From: an uncultured Ignavibacteriales bacterium
GTDB taxonomy: Bacteria; Bacteroidota; Ignavibacteria; Ignavibacteriales; Ignavibacteriaceae
DNA length: 40,102 nt
Direction: 5' to 3'
Assembly (NCBI GenBank): GCA_903929035.1
Contig: CAIYTF010000149.1
Location: 1-40,102, forward strand
Positions 9,066 to 16,263 of the stretch are shown here, one piece after another; the first letter of the stretch is position 1, and each line of letters begins with the position of its first letter. The notes under the pieces are model-generated. The model ran no database searches. It saw only the letters and a program-made list of their open reading frames with translations, and was not told the DNA's origin. A program made the position numbers and the translations under genes.

Positions 9066-10505
9066 TCAAATTAGGTTAGAGATTTTTTTCACAAATGTGG
9101 ACTGTGAAGCTTGATACATTACATCGATAAATCTACCATTAACAGTACTTTGCTTTGACTTCACTTTGGAGCATTCGTCCACGAACTGATTTGCTCCGAG
9201 TGCAGAACTTCCAAAAAACTTTTTTTCGATAGGATTTCCGTTTATAAGGTTACTCAAATCTTTCTCGGTGACCTGCCCAAACGGAGAAAAACCGCGTTGA
9301 TTTCGCTCAAGTTCAATCAGCCATTGATTAAAGTGTTTATTAATAAACTCACTGAATGATTTATAAAAACCGGAAATAAAAAAATCTTTTGTGAACCCGT
9401 TATTCACCGCGAAAGTTGACCCAACTTGGGCTTCCACCGTTACCTTGAAAATATCGGTGAGTTTTAGGGATACCAAAGAAGCGGCAATAACATCGTTCGT
9501 GTCTTTACCCAAATCGGAGAATCGAAGGTGTTGATTGTCATTTTGAACGGAAAATTCCTTATAAATCTTATTGTCTGTAAGGTTGGATTCAAGAATTTGC
9601 ATAAAATCCACGATGCTTAAAGCCGCCGCGACTTCAATAAAATTAGCATCGTTCTGCTGCTGCCCGCCTCCCTGAATATTCTCATAAGTTCCGGATTGTT
9701 GAGAATCACCGATATAATAAAGCGCGTTCACTCTATCAATGTTATTTTGATAATAGTTCAACGCTGCAATAGATTTTGTATAGAAAGCGGTGGAATCGAT
9801 TCTGCTCTCATCGTTTTTTGGAAGTGTAAAATATGGGAGAACTGTTATCGCTCCAATCGGAATGGTTGATAAAATTCCTTGATTTGCTATATTGCCGGCA
9901 CTGGGTTTAAAATTATTCATTAAAAGAGGAAATCCGGCGGCACCGGTTCCTCCGAATATTGAACTTATGATGAAAACCCTATCTCGCGGTTGAATTATAG
10001 AACCAAAATATTGAAATTCTTTAGTCTTGATTAATTCATCCAACACAATACATCCTACATTCGGCGAACCCAAAAAACCATAGGTAAGTGAGTCATCGAG
10101 ATTATTATCAGAATATAGCAGTTCAAGCAGAGATTTTGTTTCGAAATCTAAAAGAAAAGGAAAATTAATATAATCGCGTAGCGTTTTACCCGTTGTACTT
10201 TGAAATTTGATGGTGAAGTTAGTTCCCCAGCCATTCACGCCGCCTTGATGAGCGAGATCTCCCAAAGAAAGAATTTTATTATGGAAGAATGAACCATTAA
10301 GATCGGGGATTTGATTTCGCAAATCACGATATGCTTTCAAAAGATTCTCTGTCCTTTGAGTGTCTGCGTTTTGTTCATCTGTATCAATTATAATAGGGAT
10401 AATTTCACTCGCGTTAACTTGAACACCCGAAGCCAATAAATTTCCAAGCGATTTTAGCACTCTCGCGCCCGTTCCGCCGATGGCGAAAATAAACAATCTC
10501 GACAT
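9066..10505 (-). CDS. Tubulin-like GTPase (Tubulin_2-type)
   Basis: A 479-aa cytoplasmic protein. It starts MSRLFIFAIGGTGARVLKSL, a Rossmann-type glycine loop like T1 of tubulin/FtsZ. Residues about 184-191 read FGGTGAAG, matching the tubulin signature loop T4 (GGGTGSG, here with one Gly fewer). IIPIIIDTDEQNADTQ (35-50) fits the T2 region. The family resembles Pfam 'Tubulin like' (PF13809), whose function is unknown, rather than FtsZ, which is shorter and has a C-terminal tail peptide not seen here. The C-terminal part (about 330-479) lacks an obvious FtsZ-type catalytic loop, so polymerisation cannot be assumed. A very strong Shine-Dalgarno (AGGAGGAAA) precedes the ATG. It is the third gene of the operon, directly before the actin-like gene. 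Confidence 0.8.
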   Translation of the reverse strand: MSRLFIFAIGGTGARVLKSLGNLLASGVQVNASEIIPIIIDTDEQNADTQRTENLLKAYRDLRNQIPDLNGSFFHNKILSLGDLAHQGGVNGWGTNFTIKFQSTTGKTLRDYINFPFLLDFETKSLLELLYSDNNLDDSLTYGFLGSPNVGCIVLDELIKTKEFQYFGSIIQPRDRVFIISSIFGGTGAAGFPLLMNNFKPSAGNIANQGILSTIPIGAITVLPYFTLPKNDESRIDSTAFYTKSIAALNYYQNNIDRVNALYYIGDSQQSGTYENIQGGGQQQNDANFIEVAAALSIVDFMQILESNLTDNKIYKEFSVQNDNQHLRFSDLGKDTNDVIAASLVSLKLTDIFKVTVEAQVGSTFAVNNGFTKDFFISGFYKSFSEFINKHFNQWLIELERNQRGFSPFGQVTEKDLSNLINGNPIEKKFFGSSALGANQFVDECSKVKSKQSTVNGRFIDVMYQASQSTFVKKISNLI

Positions 10506-10516
10506 TTAATTTCCTC

Positions 10517-10909
10517 CTATTTAACCAAAAATCGCAACGGTGTATATTTGGCGCGCGGCGAACCCCAGCATAACATACAAGAAGCAATAAAATACATAAC
10601 CGCCGCGTATAGCAGATTAATTAAGGCAAAACTAAGTACATCGCCGTCAAGCCAAGCGGTTTGCAATTTACTAATGGCGATACCGTAAGCAATTAAAGAA
10701 ACAATTAGGGAGTTTATCAGCATAATCAAAAACCATCTTTTCATTTTGAACCAGTGAAGAAAGAATTTATTTAACACATAATAGTATATTATCGCTAAAA
10801 TAAATGAACAAACGATTAGAAAAAATCCGGTTGTCGTGTAAACCTCGTCCCAATCGGGCGGATGCACACCGTGTAAAAAACCGTAAATGCTAATAAAGAA
10901 GTCTTGCAT
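10517..10909 (-). CDS. Small integral membrane protein, three TM helices
   Basis: A 130-aa protein with three hydrophobic segments (about 25-46, 57-78 and 90-112), no signal peptide and a basic C-terminal tail (GSPRAKYTPLRFLVK). No family recognised. It sits between the vWA-like lipoprotein (8 bp gap) and the tubulin-like gene (11 bp gap), so it is co-transcribed with them and may be the inner-membrane anchor for the tubulin-like GTPase. That role is inference from position only. Conservation of this small gene beside tubulin-like genes elsewhere would be the useful support. Confidence 0.7.
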   Translation of the reverse strand: MQDFFISIYGFLHGVHPPDWDEVYTTTGFFLIVCSFILAIIYYYVLNKFFLHWFKMKRWFLIMLINSLIVSLIAYGIAISKLQTAWLDGDVLSFALINLLYAAVMYFIASCMLCWGSPRAKYTPLRFLVK

Positions 10910-10917
10910 ATCGACCC

Positions 10918-12183
10918 TTAGTTTTTGTTAATGATTAAATCAAAATTGAAATAGTTGCTGTCGCTATTTAATTCACCGTAAGCGTTCTGCATACCTGTGA
11001 TAATTTCTTTCAATAGGAATGTTTTCAGGTTGTTGCCCTGATTAAGATTGCTATCGTCATTCGTTGATAAACTATCCAAATCAATCGGTTTATTCTTCAA
11101 TCCAAGGTGAACAATGTTTTTATCAAGGCGAAACTGAGAAACCGAGACCTCGATATAGTGCGAATGCGCCTTGTCTTTAGGGTGGAACCTTGAGCCTAAA
11201 ACAGAATGCGGATATATATTACAATAATTTATGTTACAGCTTGCCGATGAAGCATCCTTGTTCTGTTGTAGATACGAAATCTCCCGCGCATACTTTGGAA
11301 TGGAATTTAAGTCAACGCCCAATGTAATCTTCAGATTGTTGTTCTTCAGACTTACATTCGTAAATTCACCATTCTTGAAACGGAATCTGCCTTCAGGGCT
11401 ATTCGAGTAGTATAATATATCGAATGGAATTTTGGATGACCCAAATCCGAGTTGAGCTTCCTGCAGCGGCTTGAATACCGGACTTCTTTCGATTTGTCTC
11501 CTGAAACTGATTAGATTATTTTTATCTCCCAGAACCCAAATAAAATATGGACGGGTCACTTTGTTGGGAGCTTTAAAACTTTTCCCAAAAGAAGGATAAT
11601 ATATTCCTGAAAAATCGCTTGTTAGCCTATATAACGAAACCGCAAGATTTTTCTTTGGGGCATTATTAAAAATTGTGTTAAACCTGCTTTGTATAGCTGG
11701 TATTATAGAAGGCGATTTAATATTCACCACAAAGTCGGAAATAAGAATTGAAATTTTGTTTTGAGAGTGTTCATCAACTAATTTGTTTACGATATCATCG
11801 ATTGGAGAAGTTGATCCGGTGGCTATTTTACCGGTCAGAATTTTTGTGTTGAAATCATAAGCAGTGCAGGATATTGGTTCAAATCGAGGTATATTATTTT
11901 TTATAACCGAAGCGAAATATTTAACGGAGTCTATCACAAGTCCGGTTGTGTCTTTAGACATCTTATCCAATTCGGCGATAAAATTTGTGACATCGGACTT
12001 AAACTGCGAACCATTTAAATAACCCTGCATACTTGCGCTTGTTTCAAGTATCACGTTCACTGAAACTTTGGGTTTCTGCAAAGAAACCACGGACATAGCC
12101 GCCGGAGGGTTGCTTCGTTTGCACCCTGCAATAACAAAAAACATAACCAATATACTAAACAGAAAAAGAACCAAAGGCTTCAT
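10918..12183 (-). CDS. vWA-like lipoprotein, first gene of the operon
   Basis: From ATG 12183 it is 421 aa: a type II signal peptide ending FFVIAGC (Cys21), then a von Willebrand A-like fold. The first strand and metal-site motif read VNVILETSASM, where Glu replaces the usual first Asp of the DxSxS MIDAS; a later strand ISILISDFVVNI gives a typical second acidic position. The rest (about 200-400) is beta-rich and unassigned. Upstream in-frame ATGs at 12192 and 12222 only lengthen the N-region; AGGA stands 11 nt before 12183. As a lipoprotein it is extracytoplasmic, attached to a membrane. vWA domains usually carry protein-protein contacts; a partner could be the other lipoprotein at the end of the operon. 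A Bacteroidetes-type promoter lies just upstream. Confidence 0.75.
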   Translation of the reverse strand: MKPLVLFLFSILVMFFVIAGCKRSNPPAAMSVVSLQKPKVSVNVILETSASMQGYLNGSQFKSDVTNFIAELDKMSKDTTGLVIDSVKYFASVIKNNIPRFEPISCTAYDFNTKILTGKIATGSTSPIDDIVNKLVDEHSQNKISILISDFVVNIKSPSIIPAIQSRFNTIFNNAPKKNLAVSLYRLTSDFSGIYYPSFGKSFKAPNKVTRPYFIWVLGDKNNLISFRRQIERSPVFKPLQEAQLGFGSSKIPFDILYYSNSPEGRFRFKNGEFTNVSLKNNNLKITLGVDLNSIPKYAREISYLQQNKDASSASCNINYCNIYPHSVLGSRFHPKDKAHSHYIEVSVSQFRLDKNIVHLGLKNKPIDLDSLSTNDDSNLNQGNNLKTFLLKEIITGMQNAYGELNSDSNYFNFDLIINKN

Positions 12184-12245
12184 AAGAAACATATTCCTAA
12201 TCAAATTAATAAAAACTAACAACAGTGTAGCACATATTTAAGCAA

Positions 12246-12276
12246 CAAAGATAGTTTTGTTTAAATGCTAACTAAA
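12246..12276 (-). promoter_or_regulatory. Probable promoter of the eight-gene operon
   Basis: Read on the minus strand: TTTA (12276-12273), 19 nt, then TATCTTTG (12253-12246), a full match to the Bacteroidetes -7 box TAnnTTTG with a three-of-four -33 box. It would start RNA near 12240, about 55 nt before the ATG at 12183. It is the only match I noticed in the gap. Confidence 0.5.
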
Positions 12277-12564
12277 GTTAACGGATAATATACAATTTAC
12301 CAAAAAATATTGTAGTAGAAAGAATGATGATTGTGAGTGTGCCCGGCTGAATATAATATTCTGCATAACAAACCGTGCGGTCGATAGGGAGAAGTTGTTT
12401 AATACAGAAAAGGATATGGTATTGTGACTAAAGGGATTAGTGAGCCTCCTCTAAAAGTAATTATTTTAACCATTTTTAGTATATATTGAAAGTATCCCAT
12501 TTTTCAACAATATTAATGGAGTAACCCGATCAAAAACGTTTAAGTCGATTTCAATAAAATATAG
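12277..12564. other. Intergenic stretch, nothing recognised
   Basis: About 290 bp of AT-rich DNA between the operon promoter and the hairpin at 12565. No ORF of note, no RNA gene and no repeat shared with the rest of the window. It separates the operon from the GIY-YIG/tRNA block. Confidence 0.5.
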
Positions 12565-12597
12565 AACCACTCATAAGAGTTTATCTTATAAGTGGTT
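12565..12597 (-). terminator. Strong hairpin downstream of the GIY-YIG gene
   Basis: A 14-bp stem (AACCACTCATAAGA with TCTTATAAGTGGTT; one G-T pair) and a 5-nt loop. On the minus strand it is followed by a T-rich stretch, so it probably ends transcripts coming from the GIY-YIG/tRNA side before they reach the operon. Confidence 0.55.
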
Positions 12598-12602
12598 ATA
12601 GT

Positions 12603-12656
12603 GTGGGCACTCAGGTATTTGAACCCCGGACCCTCCCGACTCGTCGGGATGCACTA
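12603..12656 (-). pseudogene. Decayed partial copy of tRNA-Val fused to the GIY-YIG 3' end
   Basis: The T-arm and 3' acceptor side match the tRNA-Val at 12998-13072 at 28 of 32 positions (12603-12634 against 12997-13028), same orientation. The anticodon arm is replaced by a simple hairpin (CCCGACGAGTCGGG on the minus strand). D-arm-like sequence continues into the last codons of the GIY-YIG gene, whose stop TAG lies inside it. The 5' acceptor strand is missing, so it cannot be a working tRNA. Confidence 0.7.
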
Positions 12657-12914
12657 AACTACTGATTGCAAATACTCCAATGCTTTCTTGGAATTCTTCA
12701 ACGATTTCAAGTATGTTTCTAATTCCATAGCTTCTTTTTTTGAACCGGACATTTTAGATATTTCAATCTGCCACAGTTTAGAAGTCGCTGTAAATCCCTT
12801 ATGTTTGCGATTATGCTGAGCAATTCGTTGTGATAGGTTTGAAGTAAATCCAATGTATCTTCTTCCTTTTTCTGAAAGCAAAATATAAACAGTATAATCA
12901 GCAGAATTTCCCAT
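12654..12914 (-). CDS. GIY-YIG domain protein (small putative endonuclease)
   Basis: An 86-aa single-domain protein. The GIY-YIG core is present as YTVYILLSEKGRRYIGFT, followed by LSQRIAQHN, which supplies the conserved Arg and His region, and a later AMELETYL with an acidic residue at about the place of the catalytic Glu. Family knowledge: stand-alone GIY-YIG proteins of about 80-100 aa (UPF0213-like) are common and often multicopy in Bacteroidetes; their function is unclear. The last codons (LQSVV-stop) are made from tRNA D-arm-like sequence, so the natural C-terminus may have been replaced. It is flanked by the real tRNA-Val on one side and a broken copy on the other, which suggests the gene arrived as a small mobile unit at the tRNA. 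Confidence 0.8.
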   Translation of the reverse strand: MGNSADYTVYILLSEKGRRYIGFTSNLSQRIAQHNRKHKGFTATSKLWQIEISKMSGSKKEAMELETYLKSLKNSKKALEYLQSVV

Positions 12915-12958
12915 ATTTCGAATAGGCCTTGATAAAATTTACAAAAATAGAAAATGAA

Positions 12959-12991
12959 AATAGCCTGTAATTCAATGAATTACAGGCTATT
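12959..12991 (-). terminator. Terminator of the tRNA-Gly/tRNA-Val transcript
   Basis: A perfect 15-bp stem (AATAGCCTGTAATTC / GAATTACAGGCTATT) with a 3-nt loop, six bases beyond the tRNA-Val 3' end. On the minus strand it is followed by a T-rich stretch. Confidence 0.8.
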
Positions 12992-12997
12992 TATTAG

Positions 12998-13072
12998 TGG
13001 GTGCTCAGGGATTTGAACCCCGGACCCCCTGCTTGTAAGGCAGGTGCTCTGAACCAACTGAGCTAAGCACCC
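12998..13072 (-). tRNA. tRNA-Val (anticodon UAC)
   Basis: A 75-nt cloverleaf: acceptor GGGTGCT/AGCACCC, D-arm with GCTCAGTTGGTTCAGAGC, anticodon stem CCTGC/GCAGG with loop CTTACAA (anticodon TAC), T-arm GGGGTTCAAATCCCT, discriminator A. CCA is not encoded. It is the second gene of the tRNA-Gly/tRNA-Val pair. A decayed partial copy lies at 12603-12656. Confidence 0.95.
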
Positions 13073-13108
13073 CTTTACTTTTTAATACTACTAACTTAAT
13101 GTAAAGTG

Positions 13109-13181
13109 AGCGAGCAACGGGACTCGAACCCGCGACCCTCAGCTTGGGAAGCTGATGCTCTACCAACTGAGCTACGCTCGC
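13109..13181 (-). tRNA. tRNA-Gly (anticodon CCC)
   Basis: A 73-nt cloverleaf: acceptor GCGAGCG/TGCTCGC with a G-T pair, D-arm GCTCAGTTGGTAGAGC, anticodon stem TCAGC/GCTGA around loop TTCCCAA (anticodon CCC), T-arm with GGGTTCGAGTCCC, discriminator T. CCA is not encoded. It is first in the pair, behind the promoter at 13194-13225. Confidence 0.93.
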
Positions 13182-13193
13182 ATTTTGATGTTA

Positions 13194-13225
13194 CAAATTT
13201 AGCTATTTATTACTTCTTTCACAAA
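13194..13225 (-). promoter_or_regulatory. Promoter of the tRNA-Gly/tRNA-Val pair
   Basis: On the minus strand TTTG (13225-13222), 20 nt, then TAAATTTG (13201-13194): full match to both parts of the Bacteroidetes promoter (TTTG-N19/20-TAnnTTTG), 13 nt before the tRNA-Gly 5' end. This is the clearest promoter in the window. Confidence 0.75.
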
Positions 13226-13236
13226 TTTAATTTGAA

Positions 13237-13244
13237 TAAATTTG
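13237..13244 (+). promoter_or_regulatory. Probable -7 box for the REC/PEP-synthase-like gene
   Basis: TAAATTTG on the + strand, 26 nt before ATG 13271. A -33 partner is weak (TTTC at 13217-13220, spacer 16). It is divergent from the tRNA promoter and within 15 bp of it, so the two promoters share one short control region. Confidence 0.45.
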
Positions 13245-13270
13245 AATATTAAAAATATTAAAGATACACG

Positions 13271-16249
13271 ATGAACATAGTCGATAAGCTTTTTATAGAG
13301 GATATTTTCAGCAGCAGAATAAGGGCATTCCAAAAATTAATGAAGTTTCGGATTAGGAATATTTTGCTTGTTTCAAGTTTATATGACTATTATTTGTTTG
13401 AAGAGGATGGTCAGCTATATGAATTAATACGGCAGGAATACAGGGTATCGAATCTTAGTCAGGCTCCGGAGTTAGTTCACGTTACTTCCGGCACTGAAGC
13501 ATTGGAACTCGCGTTATTGGAGGACCGGTATGATGTTGTAATTGTAACGCTGCACATAGATGATATGCACCCGGTTAAATTCACTCAAATGCTGAGGCAG
13601 GCTGGAATGGATATTCCGGTAATTTTGCTCGCTTATGATAACAAGGAACGAGAAGAACTTTCACGCGGTTATGATGATTCAATTTTTGATCGAGTTTATA
13701 TATGGCAGGGGGACTATCGATTATTAATTGCAATATTTAAGAGCCTTGAGGATAAATTAAATGTTGAAAACGATACGCGCGCTGTCGGTGTGCAGGTGAT
13801 TATACTTGTAGAAGATAATGTTAAATTTTATTCTTCTTATCTGCCAATCATATACAGAGAAATATTTGACCAGTCTCAACGGCTCATATCGGAGGGAATA
13901 AATCTCACAAATAAGTTTTTGAGATTGCGGGCACGCCCCAAAATATTACTTGCAACAAATTATGAAGAAGCCTGGTCATTTTTCCAAAAATATAAAGAAA
14001 ATGTTCTTGGTGTGATTACCGATGTTAATTTTAGATGCAATGGGGTGAAAGACCCTGAGGCGGGGATTAAGCTCGCGATGCATATTAAAAGCGAACAGAG
14101 TGATATTCCGATTCTAATGCAGTCCGGCAATCCTGAAATGGCGTTTGTTGCCGCGGAGATGGGCGTTTCATTTATTCACAAAGGTTCGCGCTCGCTGCTT
14201 CGCGAATTGCGAATGTTTATGCTCAAGAATTTTGGATTTGGCGATTTTGTTTTCCGGTTAATCGATGGACGCGAAGTTGGACGTGCTCAAAATCTGCATT
14301 CTTTCTTTGAAAAAATAATGTCTGTTCCTGATGAAAGTATTTTTTATCACGCGGAGAGAAATCATTTTTCTAACTGGCTGAAAGCGCGAACTGAATTTGG
14401 GCTGTCGTTTCAGCTCCGTCCAATGAAAGTCACTGATTTCAAGTCTGTAAGTGAATTGCGTAATCTAATTATTGATTCTGTTAAAAGCTACAGGGAGATG
14501 CAAAGCAGGGGAATAACTACAGATTTCAACAAAGATACTTTTGATCATAAATACGGATTTGCCCGTTTAGGTTCGGGCAGCTTGGGTGGAAAAGCCCGTG
14601 GGTTAGGATTTATTAATTCACTGCTTAACTGCCGGCAGTTTGGTAATAGCTTCCCGGGTGTTGAGATTTATGTTCCTGCTGCAATTGTTTTGGCAACCGA
14701 TATTTTTGATAAGTTTATGGAGGATAACGGAATTGAGTATTCTCAATTGAATAACTTAACGGATGAGGATATATTAACGCGGTTTCTTCATAATACACGA
14801 TTCCACGGTGACATAGTTTACAAGTTAAGGGATTTTCTTGAAATTATGCAGGAACCATTGGCAGTGCGTTCATCAAGCCTGCTGGAAGATTCGCAGTTCC
14901 AGCCGTTCGCGGGGGTGTATGAAACTTTTATGATAGCTAATAACAATCCTGATTTTGAAGCAAGGCTGCGGGAATTATTACAAAGTATTAAAAACGTTTA
15001 CGCGTCAACATTCTTTAAAAAGGCGCGGGACTATATGCAGTCAACTGAGTATAGCCTTGAAGAAGAGAAAATGGCCGTGATTATTCAACGGCTTGTCGGC
15101 AAGAGACATAACGACCGGTTTTATCCTGATATAGCTGGTGTCGCGAAGTCCTATAACTTTTACCCGGTTGCACCGCAAAAGGCACAAGACGGAGTTGTAT
15201 ATACAGGGCTTGGATTAGGCAAAATTGTTGTAGATGGCGGAAACTCTGTCCGGTTTTGTCCAAAATATCCAAAACATCTTTTGCAGTTTTATTCTGCCAA
15301 AGAAACTATTCGAAATTCACAGCAATCATTTTATGCTTTGGATTTGAAAGAAAAATTCAATTTATCGGAAATCGTACCTCCCTCTAATTTAGTAAAAGAA
15401 TATGACGTAGCTTCTGCTGAAGCTGACGGGACGCTTATACATATTGCATCAACTTATTCGCCTGAAAATGATGCAGTTTACGATGGTCTATCCCGCGCAG
15501 GGAAAAGGGTGGTGACATTTGCTCCGATATTAAAACAAAAAACTTTTCCTTTGCCTGAAATTCTTATGTCATTATTATCAACCGGAACGTGGGGGATGGG
15601 TACACAGGTTGAAATTGAGTTCGCGGTTGAGATGAACGATCATCCTGATAAACCGCCTGAATTTGCAATGCTGCAGATGAGACCATTAGTAATTTGCTTA
15701 GATGACGAAGAACTTCATATTGAAGCATACAAAAAAGAACTGTTGATTTGTGAAAGCACGCGGATTCTCGGAAACGGTTCAATCAATGATATTTATGATG
15801 CCGTAGTTGTAGATTTTGACAGGTTTGATAGAGGGAAAAGCAGGGAGGCTGCAATTGAAATAAGCAAGTTTAACGAGAAGTTATTCATTTCAAAGCGGCC
15901 ATATCTGTTAATAGGCGTTGGCAGATGGGGAAGCCTTGATCCATGGTTAGGTATTCCCGTAACTTGGGAACAAATTTCCGGTGCCCGCCTTATTGTAGAA
16001 TCCGGATTCAAGGATTTTGATGTACAGCCCTCACAAGGTTCACACTTTTTCCAAAACCTTACATCTTTCAGGGTTGGATATATGACTGTCAATATCGCCG
16101 ATAAAACAGGTTTCATTGACTGGGAATGGTTAAAGGAACAGCCTGCAGAGCAGAAACTACAATTTACATCTCATATCGTTTTTGAAAAACCTATTAAAGT
16201 AAAATTGAACGGGCACAAAGGCATAGGTGTAATTATAAAACCGGATTAA
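13271..16249 (+). CDS. REC-REC-PEP-synthase-like (PPDK_N ATP-grasp) signalling protein
   Basis: A 992-aa cytoplasmic protein. Residues about 28-165: degenerate receiver-like domain (VVIVTLHIDDM, no Asp at the acceptor position). Residues about 172-325: second receiver with acceptor Asp251 (LGVITDVNF) and HK near 303-304 at the Lys position, but with a long insert (about 190-222). Residues about 430-806: the ATP-binding domain of PEP synthase/pyruvate phosphate dikinase (SGSLGGKARGLGF; EPLAVRSSSLLEDS; ending LQMRPLVI). The phosphohistidine swivel domain and the PEP/pyruvate TIM barrel of those enzymes are absent; instead there is a unique C-terminal domain of about 185 residues (YLLIGVGRWGSLDPWLGIPV). 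So it is not a metabolic PEP synthase. Phosphorylation-controlled phosphotransfer is an inference. Single gene, convergent with clpP (14 bp between the ends). Confidence 0.8.
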   Translation: MNIVDKLFIEDIFSSRIRAFQKLMKFRIRNILLVSSLYDYYLFEEDGQLYELIRQEYRVSNLSQAPELVHVTSGTEALELALLEDRYDVVIVTLHIDDMHPVKFTQMLRQAGMDIPVILLAYDNKEREELSRGYDDSIFDRVYIWQGDYRLLIAIFKSLEDKLNVENDTRAVGVQVIILVEDNVKFYSSYLPIIYREIFDQSQRLISEGINLTNKFLRLRARPKILLATNYEEAWSFFQKYKENVLGVITDVNFRCNGVKDPEAGIKLAMHIKSEQSDIPILMQSGNPEMAFVAAEMGVSFIHKGSRSLLRELRMFMLKNFGFGDFVFRLIDGREVGRAQNLHSFFEKIMSVPDESIFYHAERNHFSNWLKARTEFGLSFQLRPMKVTDFKSVSELRNLIIDSVKSYREMQSRGITTDFNKDTFDHKYGFARLGSGSLGGKARGLGFINSLLNCRQFGNSFPGVEIYVPAAIVLATDIFDKFMEDNGIEYSQLNNLTDEDILTRFLHNTRFHGDIVYKLRDFLEIMQEPLAVRSSSLLEDSQFQPFAGVYETFMIANNNPDFEARLRELLQSIKNVYASTFFKKARDYMQSTEYSLEEEKMAVIIQRLVGKRHNDRFYPDIAGVAKSYNFYPVAPQKAQDGVVYTGLGLGKIVVDGGNSVRFCPKYPKHLLQFYSAKETIRNSQQSFYALDLKEKFNLSEIVPPSNLVKEYDVASAEADGTLIHIASTYSPENDAVYDGLSRAGKRVVTFAPILKQKTFPLPEILMSLLSTGTWGMGTQVEIEFAVEMNDHPDKPPEFAMLQMRPLVICLDDEELHIEAYKKELLICESTRILGNGSINDIYDAVVVDFDRFDRGKSREAAIEISKFNEKLFISKRPYLLIGVGRWGSLDPWLGIPVTWEQISGARLIVESGFKDFDVQPSQGSHFFQNLTSFRVGYMTVNIADKTGFIDWEWLKEQPAEQKLQFTSHIVFEKPIKVKLNGHKGIGVIIKPD

Positions 16250-16263
16250 AAAAAGAATGAGAA

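Noticed and set aside
1110-12183. Calling the motor operon a known Zorya system
   Set aside because: Only the A/B subunits resemble Zorya; ZorC-ZorG type effectors are absent and tubulin/actin-like genes are not part of it.
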